This document shows, one piece after another, positions 43,730 to 52,667 of a stretch of DNA of 64,000 nucleotides (its first letter is position 1; each line of letters begins with the position of its first letter). The stretch is from Photobacterium lutimaris (lineage in GTDB: Bacteria; Pseudomonadota; Gammaproteobacteria; Enterobacterales; Vibrionaceae). The stretch spans positions 186,001-250,000 of the forward strand of contig NZ_PYMH01000003.1 in assembly GCF_003025555.1 (NCBI RefSeq), written 5' to 3'. Position numbers and translations under genes: made by a program. Below the pieces are notes generated by a model. The model made no database searches. It saw only the letters and a list, made by a program, of their open reading frames with translations, and was not told the DNA's origin.

Positions 43730-46261
43730 TTATTCTAGATCCATTGCTGGGAAGAGTGGGTTAATGTCAGTAACGGCTGTTGGGCCGTGGAAACCGGTAA
43801 CGGCTGGAACCGTCCCCGTGTACTTCTCGATCTCTACCTGTGCAGAGGATGCGATAGTTGCCTGAGCCAGTTTTGATGAACCGATATCCTGAGTCAGTAC
43901 GTTTGGATCACCGTAAGTACAGATAGTACCTGGTTTGCCACCTTCAAGTGGGCTGTACCATGCACCTTCGTGGATACGACAAACGCCAGACATGTAGTCA
44001 TCAGATACCACTGCGCCAGCAAGAACTTCACCACGGTCGTTGAATACGCGTACGATATCACCTGACTTGATGCCACGTGCTTTTGCGTCTTCCGTACTGA
44101 TGTAAACCGGTTCACGGTCAGCAACCGCATATGTTGCACGGTGCTCAGTAGAAGAACACAGCTGCGAGTGCAGGCGGTGTTTCGGGTGAGTACTTTGCAT
44201 GTTCAGCGGGAATTTATCTGAACGAGGACCACCGTGGCTACGCTCAGTTTTCTCGAACCACATTGGATGGCCCTGACAGTCGTCGTAGTTCATATCGGCG
44301 ATAGTCTTACAGTAGATCTCGATAAGGCCGGTTGCAGTACCTAGTGGCTCAAGATCCGGTTCGTTACGGAATGATTCGTGACGAACCCACTCAGTACCAG
44401 CAGGGAACTCGATGAAGCCTTCTTCTTCCCAGAACTTATTGAAGTTAGACATGCGTACACCGATACCACGTCCTTGCAGGCGGGCACCGTTGTAGAACTG
44501 CTCAATCCACTCCATCTGTGACTTGCCTTCGGTGAAGGCTTCTTCACGATCATAGCGGCGACACAGTTCACGGAAGATGTCGAAATCGTCTTTCGCTTCG
44601 TACATTGGCTCTACGACTTTAGGTAGGGCAATGATACCGGCGTTGGAGTGGTTACCGTATTGTTCGATATCGTTACGCTCGTGCGTTGTGGTTGCAGGTA
44701 GAACGATATCGGCAAAACGACAAGTAGCTGTCCACTGGTGGTCTACAGAAACAACCGTTTCCAGTTTACGCCACGTTTTGATCATCTTGTTACGATCTTG
44801 GTGGTGGTGGAACGGGTTGTTACCACAGAATATCGCCATTTTCATCTCAGGGAATTTAACTGAATGGCCATTCCACTCAATTGTCTTACCTGGGTTTTCA
44901 ATACAGTCAACAAAACGCGCAACAGGAATAAAGTTTGAGTAACCTTTGTATGAACCGTTGTGGATTGGAGCAACACCGGTAACACCACTAAAGCCAGACA
45001 TCAACGGACCGGCAGACGTTACCGAGCCCGCATCGTTGTAGTGCCAGCCAAAGCCGAAACCACCACCTGGCAGACCAATTTGGCCCAGCATTGCGGCTAC
45101 AACAACCAGCATCCACGCGTACTGCTCGCCGTGCTGCATACGCTGTAGACACCAGCCACCGATGATCTGGGTACGGCCCGAAGCCATTTGACGAGCAAGC
45201 TCACGGATGGTATCAGCATCAATACCACAAATTTTCGCAGCCCATTCTGGTGTTTTCGCAACACCGTCTTTCTCACCAAGTAGGTATGGCAGGAATTTGT
45301 CGAAACCTGTGGTGTAGTCAGCCAGGAACTCTTTGTTGTAGCGGTTCTCTGTGTATAGCGTGTGCGCAATCGCCAGCATCAAAGGAACATCTGTTTGTGG
45401 GTTCACTTTAACCTGCTCGCCACCGACAAACTTCTGGGTGTCAGAAACAACGGGATCAACGTAGATAACTTTGATTTCGTTGTTTTTAACTTTTTCTGCT
45501 AGCTGATCAAAGTAAGCATATGGGCTGTGATCTGGAACCAACCAGCCAACCTGCAGGTTTTTAATCGGGTCAGAACCCCAGATCACGATGGTGTCTGAAT
45601 GCTCAAGCACTAGCGGCCAAGAAGTCTGCTGTTCGTAAACTTCCATTGCACCGGCAACGTATGGCAAAACCACCTGTGCAGCACCTGTTGAGTAATCCCC
45701 CATTTTCGCTAGGAATGTACCGTGCAGGCCGATGGCACGCATCATCATGGTACCAGCAGAGTGCAGTTTGCCAACTGACTGCCAACCCGTGTGGCCGGCG
45801 TATAGTGCACTTGGGCCGTAGTTGTTCTGGACTCGCTCCATCTCATGGTAGAAGAAATCCAATGCCTGAGACCAAGGCACGCGCACAAAACGGTTGTCAC
45901 CACGCTGGGTTGTGTCTGATTTGTAACCGTGCTTCAACCAGTCTAGGCGAACCATCGGGTACTTAATACGTGCTGGGTTGTAAACAACTTCACGCACACC
46001 GTCGATCATTGTGGTTGGGTGCTTGTCTTTTTCGAATGGTACGGTATCAACCCATACGCCGTTCTCGACTTTGGCTCGGAACGCACCCCAGTGGGAGCCA
46101 GAGAGCACTTCACCAGAGAAGCTTGTTTTGGTCTCGGTTGCAGCCATGGCGCTACGTGGGGCCAGTAGGCTAGTACCAACAACTGATGCAGCACTCGCTA
46201 CTACCATGCCAGATAAGAAGCGGCGGCGAGAAACGCCTTTATTTAGAATTTGAGTTGCCAT
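43730..46261 (-). CDS. torA: trimethylamine-N-oxide reductase TorA
   Basis: An 843-residue molybdopterin enzyme of the DMSO-reductase family. The twin-arginine signal SRRRFLSG (11-18) and an AMA cleavage site near 40 send it folded to the periplasm. S191 in KMGDYSTGAAQ is the expected molybdenum ligand. It reduces TMAO, and possibly related S-/N-oxides, with electrons from TorC. Length and signature fit TorA rather than BisC or DmsA. The haem protein gene lies 72 nt upstream. Confidence 0.94.
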   Translation of the reverse strand: MATQILNKGVSRRRFLSGMVVASAASVVGTSLLAPRSAMAATETKTSFSGEVLSGSHWGAFRAKVENGVWVDTVPFEKDKHPTTMIDGVREVVYNPARIKYPMVRLDWLKHGYKSDTTQRGDNRFVRVPWSQALDFFYHEMERVQNNYGPSALYAGHTGWQSVGKLHSAGTMMMRAIGLHGTFLAKMGDYSTGAAQVVLPYVAGAMEVYEQQTSWPLVLEHSDTIVIWGSDPIKNLQVGWLVPDHSPYAYFDQLAEKVKNNEIKVIYVDPVVSDTQKFVGGEQVKVNPQTDVPLMLAIAHTLYTENRYNKEFLADYTTGFDKFLPYLLGEKDGVAKTPEWAAKICGIDADTIRELARQMASGRTQIIGGWCLQRMQHGEQYAWMLVVVAAMLGQIGLPGGGFGFGWHYNDAGSVTSAGPLMSGFSGVTGVAPIHNGSYKGYSNFIPVARFVDCIENPGKTIEWNGHSVKFPEMKMAIFCGNNPFHHHQDRNKMIKTWRKLETVVSVDHQWTATCRFADIVLPATTTHERNDIEQYGNHSNAGIIALPKVVEPMYEAKDDFDIFRELCRRYDREEAFTEGKSQMEWIEQFYNGARLQGRGIGVRMSNFNKFWEEEGFIEFPAGTEWVRHESFRNEPDLEPLGTATGLIEIYCKTIADMNYDDCQGHPMWFEKTERSHGGPRSDKFPLNMQSTHPKHRLHSQLCSSTEHRATYAVADREPVYISTEDAKARGIKSGDIVRVFNDRGEVLAGAVVSDDYMSGVCRIHEGAWYSPLEGGKPGTICTYGDPNVLTQDIGSSKLAQATIASSAQVEIEKYTGTVPAVTGFHGPTAVTDINPLFPAMDLE

Positions 46262-46333
46262 TGAGCAATTCCTTAAATTTGAATTCTTTGTGCGTGGGAG
46301 GGGGAAGATGCCTTCCCCCCCTGCTAACAGGAA

Positions 46334-47500
46334 TTAATGTGCGCCAGCGCCGCCGGTGTCACTACCGTGGTTCTGAAGGTACTTCAGTAGGGTACGCTCT
46401 TCAGTTTTGCTTAGACGGTAGTATGCGCTCATGCCGTTCAGGCTTGAGATCCAACCGTTTGCAGTAAAATGCCCAGGTGCTGGGGCTGCGTGGCATGCAG
46501 TACAGGTAGAGCCGTACATGCCTTCTGCGTAGTTCCAGATTGGTTGGATGTCATCAATCATGTCATCTTTGGTGATCCAGCCTTCAACAGAAACGTGCTG
46601 CCAAACGATGTTGGTTGTCGCATCTGTTTGCTCTTCGAGAAGTTGCTCTGAAGCTTTCACATCACCACGAATTGTCGCCTTGAATACACGTTTACCCATG
46701 TATTCAGTAAGCACTCGACCACGACCTTCTTTCTCAAGCCAGCCATCAATCTTCACTTTCATCATGTCACCATCACGCTCAAGCACAGTAACTTCAGAGG
46801 CTGGTAACAGGTTGCCTGATACGGTGCTGTTTGCATCAGCAACGGCAAAAATACTCTTTTCGCTGAGTGAGTAAAGGGTCTCTGCAACGGCACCTTGCGT
46901 GTTAGCCGTCGCTTGAAGCTCTTCGAAGTCTTTCTGGAAGCCGCCCGCCATGTTCGGTAGTTCGTGGGCAATACCTTTGTGACACTCGATACAGTTCATG
47001 TCTTCAGCTGCCGCTTTGTTCATTTCAAACGCAGCTTGAGCAGACTGTTTGGAGTGATCCATTGCATCGTAAGAGTGACAGCTCTTACAGGTTTTAGAGT
47101 TCTGGCTCTTCATACGATCCCAAACGGCGGTTGCCAGTTCGAGACGGTGTTCTTCCAGCAATTCTGGGGTATCAATCTTCTTGGTGATGAAGTGGTTGTA
47201 TACATCTTTCCATGCGCCAAGTTTACGCTGAAGCTTGCCTGGCAAATCTTTTGGCTGGTGACAGTCTACACACTCGGCACGAACACCTGAGGCATTTTTA
47301 AAGTGAATGCTTTGTTTGTACTCTTCGTAGTTCTGTTCCATTGTATGGCAAGACGTACAGAATTCAGTTGTAGAAGCGAATTCAAAACTCTTGTGTACGG
47401 TCAAAACGCCCGCCAAGGTAATACCAATACCAACCAAGACCAGCGCAAGAATCGAATACTTGCTGCTAGGCTTAGTTAACATTTGCCAAAGTTTTTTCAT
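46334..47500 (-). CDS. torC: pentahaem c-type cytochrome TorC
   Basis: A 388-residue NapC/NirT-family cytochrome anchored by one N-terminal helix (about 18-36). Five CxxCH haem sites are visible: CTSCH, CVDCH, CKSCH and CIECH in the N-terminal half and CTACH near the C-terminus, the hallmark of TorC. It takes electrons from menaquinol and gives them to TorA. The ATG at 47500 (MKKLWQML) is used; a TTG five codons earlier is open. First gene of torCAD. Confidence 0.93.
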   Translation of the reverse strand: MKKLWQMLTKPSSKYSILALVLVGIGITLAGVLTVHKSFEFASTTEFCTSCHTMEQNYEEYKQSIHFKNASGVRAECVDCHQPKDLPGKLQRKLGAWKDVYNHFITKKIDTPELLEEHRLELATAVWDRMKSQNSKTCKSCHSYDAMDHSKQSAQAAFEMNKAAAEDMNCIECHKGIAHELPNMAGGFQKDFEELQATANTQGAVAETLYSLSEKSIFAVADANSTVSGNLLPASEVTVLERDGDMMKVKIDGWLEKEGRGRVLTEYMGKRVFKATIRGDVKASEQLLEEQTDATTNIVWQHVSVEGWITKDDMIDDIQPIWNYAEGMYGSTCTACHAAPAPGHFTANGWISSLNGMSAYYRLSKTEERTLLKYLQNHGSDTGGAGAH

Positions 47501-47584
47501 AGTGGAATATTCCAATTTAGAATGAATGCCTGCCGTAAACTACGGTGACGTTTAAATTTTTATGGGGTAATCTTAATTCCACGA

Positions 47585-47646
47585 TGTGAATAAGGTTAAT
47601 GGCGGCGGTGAACAGGATTTGCTTGATTATGACAAATTGTGAATAG
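47585..47646. promoter_or_regulatory. candidate tor boxes between torC and torR
   Basis: Three direct copies of a TGTGAAYA-like decamer lie in the divergent region: TGTGAATAAG (47585), GGTGAACAGG (47607) and TTGTGAATAG (47637). A further GAACAG is near 47673. Read on the other strand they resemble the E. coli tor box CTGTTCATAT bound by TorR. Spacings are 22 and 30 bp, two to three helical turns. Confidence 0.5.
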
Positions 47647-47701
47647 CCGCTTCCTGTGCTAACGTTTTATAGAACAGTAAATAAGACATAAAGAGAAAGA
47701 A

Positions 47702-48415
47702 ATGAGTCATCACGTACTTGTAGTAGAGGATGAAATTGTTACCCGTACCAAATTGGTTGGGTACTTTGAAAACGAGGGATATAAAGTTAGTCAGGCCGAA
47801 AGTGGCGCGCAGATGCGTGAGGTTATGGCCAGTGAAAGAATCGACTTGGTCATGCTCGATATTAACCTTCCGGGTGAAGATGGCTTGATGCTAACACGCG
47901 AGCTCAGAAGCCGCTCTGAAGTCGGTATTATCTTGGTGACAGGACGTACAGACAGTATTGATCGTATCGTCGGATTAGAAATGGGTGCCGATGATTATGT
48001 CACTAAACCATTCGAACTTCGCGAGCTACTGGTACGCGTGAAAAACCTGCTGTGGCGTATCTCTCTGGTCGAAAAAGCACGTGATGAAACCATTGTTGAG
48101 ATGCAGGAAGATAGCATTATTCGCTTTGGTGATTGGCAGTTTGATATCAACAAACGTGCGCTTACTCATAACGGGGTTCCGGTAAAACTGACCAAGGCCG
48201 AATATGAGTTGTTGGTGGCATTTTCTTCACATCCTAATGTGGTGTTAAGTCGTGAACGTATCTTGAATATGCTAAGCCACCGTGTTGAAGCGCCGAACGA
48301 TCGCACCATCGATGTCCTCATTCGCCGTATGCGTTCGAAGATGGAAATTGATCCGAAAAACCCACAGATATTTGTGACGGTACACGGCGAAGGTTACATG
48401 TTCGCGGGTGACTAA
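47702..48415 (+). CDS. torR: response regulator TorR (OmpR family)
   Basis: A 237-residue OmpR-type regulator: receiver (1-120) with D53 in LVMLDINLPGEDG as phosphorylation site, and winged-helix domain (about 140-235, RTIDVLIRRMRSKM, VHGEGYMF). The segments VGIILVTGR, DRIVGLEMGADDYVTKP and RVKNLLWRI match TorR better than its relative ArcA. It is divergent from torCAD, as in E. coli, and should activate it in the presence of TMAO. The partner kinase TorS and the sensor TorT are not in this window. Confidence 0.85.
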   Translation: MSHHVLVVEDEIVTRTKLVGYFENEGYKVSQAESGAQMREVMASERIDLVMLDINLPGEDGLMLTRELRSRSEVGIILVTGRTDSIDRIVGLEMGADDYVTKPFELRELLVRVKNLLWRISLVEKARDETIVEMQEDSIIRFGDWQFDINKRALTHNGVPVKLTKAEYELLVAFSSHPNVVLSRERILNMLSHRVEAPNDRTIDVLIRRMRSKMEIDPKNPQIFVTVHGEGYMFAGD

Positions 48416-48462
48416 TTACCCGTCAACGCACTACTGACTCGCTGAAATATTTTGTAATAACT

Positions 48463-48494
48463 AGGCCGGTATCCATAGGGTATCGGCCTTTTTC
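48463..48494 (+). terminator. rho-independent terminator after torR
   Basis: A 12-bp stem with two G-T pairs (AGGCCGGTATCC / GGGTATCGGCCT) followed by TTTTTC, 47 bp after the torR stop. Confidence 0.85.
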
Positions 48495-48517
48495 GTGTGA
48501 TTCTATCGGCAATTATG

Positions 48518-48531
48518 TTGATCTTGATCAA
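48518..48531. promoter_or_regulatory. perfect FNR-type site in a gene-poor stretch
   Basis: TTGATCTTGATCAA matches the FNR consensus TTGAT-N4-ATCAA exactly. It faces 300 bases (48532-48830) without a coding frame I would support but with fold-back potential, for example CAGTTATCTAC-TCG-GTAGAGTGACTG near 48673-48698 and AGCAG/CTGCT near 48731-48747. It may drive an anaerobically induced RNA, or be a remnant. Confidence 0.45.
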
Positions 48532-48830
48532 ACGTAATTGCGTGATGTGAATAGCGAAGAGGCTCTCATAAACAAGACTCTCGCAATTTAATTTGCGCTT
48601 TATGGTTAAAAGTTAATGTACGGTTGGGTTATACGGTTTTTATTGTTGCGCGGGCAGTGGTGTGGAGAGCAGTTATCTACTCGGTAGAGTGACTGTTTGG
48701 TCGTAAATTATACCCTCAAGAGGTTAATTAGCAGGCGGTTAACTGCTGTGGGCGTTTTTATTAAGGGAGATGGCTATTTTTAGCACAGTCTATGAAGAAA
48801 TATGAATTCACTTTTCTGATAACAGAAGCA

Positions 48831-48858
48831 ATAAAGCCTGACTTCAGTCAGGCTTTAT
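48831..48858. terminator. bidirectional hairpin terminator after panP
   Basis: A 12-bp perfect stem ATAAAGCCTGAC / GTCAGGCTTTAT with a TTCA loop, 29 bp past the panP stop. The T content after each arm is modest. Confidence 0.75.
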
Positions 48859-48887
48859 CTTAGCAAGTGAGTGCGCTTTTATCCCGC

Positions 48888-50549
48888 TTAAAGCGCGACT
48901 TGTTGATTAAGGATGCTCTCAGTTAGCGTGTTGATCTTAGGAAAACTAATCAAACTTTGCTTGGCTATTTCTTGTTGTTCTTCCAGTACACCTTTGAGTA
49001 TTTGCTCTGTGGTTAGCGGGTTAGCAAGCACAACACGGAAAACCGTTGTTAGCCTACGGTCCCACGCTTCTGGTGTAATACGCGTACGAGACACAAACGA
49101 TTTGCCGGATTCACGTTGGCGCTTCTGGATGAATTTGGTCATATCATCAAGGGCGGCTAGTAACTCTTCACGCTGTTCGGGATCGGCAAGACGAAGGGCG
49201 TCCTGAGTCCGAGCGGGTGCATATCGGTAAGTCAGTAGGCATAACTCAGGTTCAGAAATCAGCTCAAAGTCAGGATGCTCATTGATTAGCGATGCAAAAT
49301 ACTGGGCTTTTTCTATGCTGGTGTTGATCAGCATTTCATAGCCTGGCCGACTGATAATATTGAGGCTGGCATACAGCAGCATCGCCATCCCGCTTCTTGA
49401 GCCTTCCAGTGTATGGCTACCCAGATCTTTTGAGCCTTTACGCAAGATATATTCAGCGTGATGTTCAATAGCCGTCATTAAGGCTGGATTCTTAAAGATG
49501 ACCATACCTGCGCCCATAGGAACGTAGAGCTGTTTGTGGGCATCTATCGTTACTGAGTCTGCCCGTTCGATCCCTTTAAGCAGAGAGCGATAGGTGTTGG
49601 ACATCAGTGTTGCGCCACCCCATGCGGCATCGACATGAAAGTGACAGCCATATTCCTGCGCCAGATCAGCCAGATCTTCGAGTGGATCGATATTACCTGT
49701 TTCCGTCGTACCAGCTACCCCGACAATTGCAAAGGCCTTGATGTTCTTCTGCCTTAGCTCATCAAGCTTGGCGCGCATTTCGTTAACACACACGCGGTTA
49801 TGGCTGTCAGTTTTGATTGGGATCAGGCAGTCTCTGCCTAGGCCCAGTACATCGGTGGCTTTCTTAAGTGAATAGTGGCCACGCTCCGAAACCAAAACGA
49901 CCAGATCCTCATAGCCATAGTGCTTCATTGCTTTGAATAAGCCTTCTTGCGCGACCCCTTTGAATTCTCCGTCAGGCTTTAATGCACTGTTTCTCGCAAC
50001 CCAAAGAGCTGTGATGTTGGCGATAGTACCACCGGAACAAAAGGCGCCTAGTGAGTGGTTGGCGCTGTGCATCCACTGTTGGTAAAAGGCGTCTTCCTCG
50101 TGGTAAATCAAATTGTGAAGCATCCCCAATACCTGCCGCTCCAATGGCGTAAATGCCTTGGAGGTCTCGATCTTCACCAGATTTTGATTCAGGCCAATCA
50201 TAATCTTGGACAGCGGCATCAAGAAGTAGGGCAGGGCCGACGTCATATGGCCGATAAATGTCGGTGCAGATGTGTGCACTGACTGGGCAACCAGTTTGTC
50301 CAATAGGAAATGGGTATGCTCAGAGACAAAGCTCGGGCGCTCAGGTATATCTGCAGACGAGAAGTCTTTTTCGATTTCTGCCAGAGGTTTTTCACGGGCA
50401 GCGATATGCGTTTGCAAAAACGCATTCAGGTTTTCTGAAATCTCTTTTTCAATCCGACCTAAGGTCGATTCAGGTGCTTCCGGCACTGTAAAAATGCGAT
50501 GCAACGACTCTTGGGTTGCATCGGCTTTTTTGTGATCCACTACTGCCAT
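48888..50549 (-). CDS. panP: pyridoxal-phosphate decarboxylase PanP (aspartate 1-decarboxylase)
   Basis: A 553-residue group-II PLP decarboxylase. The PLP lysine is K339 in SVTIDAHKQLYVPMG; D307 in HVDAAWGG and H225 in GHYSLKKA complete the cofactor site. Its length and N-terminal region fit PanP of vibrios, which makes beta-alanine from aspartate for pantothenate synthesis where panD is lacking. Such genes are often annotated as glutamate decarboxylase. There is no pan gene next to it, so the role rests on family resemblance. Confidence 0.8.
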   Translation of the reverse strand: MAVVDHKKADATQESLHRIFTVPEAPESTLGRIEKEISENLNAFLQTHIAAREKPLAEIEKDFSSADIPERPSFVSEHTHFLLDKLVAQSVHTSAPTFIGHMTSALPYFLMPLSKIMIGLNQNLVKIETSKAFTPLERQVLGMLHNLIYHEEDAFYQQWMHSANHSLGAFCSGGTIANITALWVARNSALKPDGEFKGVAQEGLFKAMKHYGYEDLVVLVSERGHYSLKKATDVLGLGRDCLIPIKTDSHNRVCVNEMRAKLDELRQKNIKAFAIVGVAGTTETGNIDPLEDLADLAQEYGCHFHVDAAWGGATLMSNTYRSLLKGIERADSVTIDAHKQLYVPMGAGMVIFKNPALMTAIEHHAEYILRKGSKDLGSHTLEGSRSGMAMLLYASLNIISRPGYEMLINTSIEKAQYFASLINEHPDFELISEPELCLLTYRYAPARTQDALRLADPEQREELLAALDDMTKFIQKRQRESGKSFVSRTRITPEAWDRRLTTVFRVVLANPLTTEQILKGVLEEQQEIAKQSLISFPKINTLTESILNQQVAL

Positions 50550-50625
50550 AACGATTAATAACTTGTAACTATTTCGGCAAATTGCAGCTAATTTAATGCA
50601 ATTTGCCGCTGCTGTCGAAAAAAAA

Positions 50626-51624
50626 TTAGAACCGGTAGTTCATACCGACGGTAAAAAGTAAGCTCTCTTCATCATAAAATGCGATGTTTGAGTTACTTTG
50701 GTTATAGCCTATCAGCGAGACTAAGTTCCAGTTTTTCCAGCCCATAGGCGCATCGTATTGTGACGCCAAGAACAAACCCCACTTATCATCTTGCTGTGTA
50801 CGTTCGAATATTGGGTTTTGTTCATCAAAGTCAATATAGTTGTAGCTTAGTGTCAGAGCAAAGCTTGCTTTGTTGACTCGCTGTACAACACCGAGCTCTG
50901 CGCCGTAGCTGTCACTGGCCATCGCATTGCCTTGTGCATCATTGCGAGTATAGCTGATGGCTGAGCGCAAGAATTGTGTTCGGCGTATTGGCATGAAGTG
51001 GCTTAGCTGGGCATAGTAAATGTCAGATTGCCTGTCGAGTGATTGTTTCTGAGCATCAGACAACGTGGTTTGGCTTGAACCGCTGGTTTCTTCGTCGAGG
51101 TCCTGGTTGCCACCTGAAAGTTCTAGTGAGAAATTACTGCCAAGGATCTGATTATATTGGAAACGTACCCCTTTAATTTTACTGTCTGTTTTAGCTCTGC
51201 TTTGGTTTCGTAGGTAAGGGTCTTGCCATGTTTCACTCGTTAATAAGCCTGGAACATAGCTAAAAACCAATACTCCCTTGTTATCAAGCTTGTGTTTGTA
51301 GCCTAATTCGACATGGAAGCGACCGAACGCCAAGTCAGAGCGACTGGTACCGAAGTAAACCTGTTTGTCTAGTGCTTGGTTGGTATAGCTAATGGTCCCA
51401 AGTGGAGCGACAAGGAAGTTACTTTCTTTGTCTGCTTTACCATAATCACTGATGGTGCTGTCATCAGTATTAAACGGAGAGCGGCTTTCCGAATACCCCG
51501 CTAATAGCGAGATATCAGCATTAAAACCAGCAGACCATCGCTGTGGCTGGTTAGCTTGTGCATTGCTGGCTATGCCAAAAGCCAGTATGGGAAAGCATAA
51601 TGCGTTAATGTACCGGTGTATCAT
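50626..51624 (-). CDS. outer-membrane beta-barrel protein (DUF2860-like)
   Basis: A 332-residue protein with a signal peptide (to about residue 25, FGIASNAQA) and a series of amphipathic strands rich in alternating aromatic residues, ending in the terminal MNYRF expected for insertion by the BAM complex. The pattern and length resemble DUF2860 proteins found in Vibrionaceae; transport or adhesion roles are unknown. It has a strong AGGAAGGATCC ribosome-binding site. Its own unit, between panP and the 171-residue exported protein. Confidence 0.65.
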   Translation of the reverse strand: MIHRYINALCFPILAFGIASNAQANQPQRWSAGFNADISLLAGYSESRSPFNTDDSTISDYGKADKESNFLVAPLGTISYTNQALDKQVYFGTSRSDLAFGRFHVELGYKHKLDNKGVLVFSYVPGLLTSETWQDPYLRNQSRAKTDSKIKGVRFQYNQILGSNFSLELSGGNQDLDEETSGSSQTTLSDAQKQSLDRQSDIYYAQLSHFMPIRRTQFLRSAISYTRNDAQGNAMASDSYGAELGVVQRVNKASFALTLSYNYIDFDEQNPIFERTQQDDKWGLFLASQYDAPMGWKNWNLVSLIGYNQSNSNIAFYDEESLLFTVGMNYRF

Positions 51625-51783
51625 CGTGGATCCTTCCTAAGAGCAGAGATTCATCCAGAAAAAGAGTTGCTTAGCCATAGCAGAATACATTATCCGCCAT
51701 GTATCAATCAGCACTGGTATACAATTGGAGGTAGATATTGGCCCAGTGAATATGCAATTCGTGTCTGGTATCAGATACTACGC

Positions 51784-52299
51784 TTATTTACACTTCATAT
51801 CAGCAATCACTGCCATTTTTTCGTTATAGGCATTAAGTGGTTTTTCGATATTTCCCGGGTGCGTGAGCAATTCGGCGAAAGCACTTCGCAAGGCATAGTT
51901 TTGCGGATGGGGATTACTTTGTCTGTCGTCGAAGGCCAGTTTCGCCGCTTTGCCCAATTTTGAATTCTGTTCTGCGGATAAGGCTTTGACATCTTGCTGT
52001 GTTAGGTTCAGCCATGATTCAACGGGGAGAGAAAGCGATAGCTTGTCCTTGTCATTGGCGAGATACCAATCAAAGGCATCGCGGTTCAATTCGAAGTGAT
52101 GCTTGCGGCCTTCAAGAAACCATTGACCAACGTCGCTAAGACTCGGATCTTTTTCTACTGCCAATTCAACGAGGCTCTCATACCAGTTGAGGGAGGCATC
52201 AATGTACTGATGGTATTTTTCACTTTCACAATTTGTCGAAGAAGCAAAAGCAATGGAAGGGATAAGTGCTGTTGAGAGTATTAATGCTGCTAACTTCAT
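51784..52299 (-). CDS. exported protein of unknown function
   Basis: A 171-residue protein from the ATG at 52299, which follows an AAGGAACAGAA ribosome-binding site and opens a proper signal peptide (MKLAALILSTALIPSIAFAS). The frame is open a little further upstream without support. Two cysteines, one just after the cleavage site (NCESEKY) and one at the extreme C-terminus (MKCK), could bridge the ends of the folded periplasmic chain. Mostly helical, charged; no family recognised. Confidence 0.6.
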   Translation of the reverse strand: MKLAALILSTALIPSIAFASSTNCESEKYHQYIDASLNWYESLVELAVEKDPSLSDVGQWFLEGRKHHFELNRDAFDWYLANDKDKLSLSLPVESWLNLTQQDVKALSAEQNSKLGKAAKLAFDDRQSNPHPQNYALRSAFAELLTHPGNIEKPLNAYNEKMAVIADMKCK

Positions 52300-52512
52300 T
52301 TCTGTTCCTTGAACTGAGCGTATTGATGCTGTCTCCAAGTCTTACAACTTGAAATCACCTAGATATAAGGCAGCTGCTTTTTTCTGTGCTTTTATCTGCC
52401 GCAATCTCCTGAATCTCCCGATTGTAGCTATTTGATTGCCATAAGGAAAAGATTTCTTTAACAGAATTGATTGTTGTTAACATAAATGCTCGGGTTGTTC
52501 AGTTTCTTTACT

Positions 52513-52542
52513 CAAAAAAACAAGGAGGCAATAGCCTCCTTG
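52513..52542 (-). terminator. terminator after metS
   Basis: CAAGGAGGC-AATA-GCCTCCTTG, a 9-bp perfect stem followed on the minus strand by seven T, 24 bp past the metS stop. Confidence 0.9.
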
Positions 52543-52565
52543 TTTAATCGGTTAGCGTGAGCTTG

Positions 52566-52667
52566 TTACTTGCTCTGCTTGTTCATCGCGACGGAAATAC
52601 AGTATGCAGCGCCGCCCCATGTAATGCCCAAGCCGAAAAGCATCATAATTATCGCACCTGTGGTCAT
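52566..52667 (-). CDS. metS: MetS, small subunit of a methionine/alanine-type NSS transporter
   Basis: A 33-residue membrane microprotein with one hydrophobic helix (TTGAIIMMLFGLGITWGGAA) and a short basic tail (MNKQSK). The ATG overlaps the transporter stop codon (ATGA) and has a perfect AGGAGG ribosome-binding site. Short subunits of this kind accompany MetP-type sodium symporters; in Corynebacterium MetS is needed for methionine and alanine uptake by MetP. The position, size and sequence fit well. Confidence 0.85.
   Translation of the reverse strand: MTTGAIIMMLFGLGITWGGAAYCISVAMNKQSK

Noticed and set aside
47702-48415. Calling the tor regulator ArcA
   Set aside because: The helix and loop segments LLWRI, VGIILVTGR and the divergent position from torCAD fit TorR better.
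48888-50549. Glutamate decarboxylase (gadB-type)
   Set aside because: The length, N-terminal region and vibrio context fit PanP, and no GABA antiporter or acid-resistance gene is adjacent.
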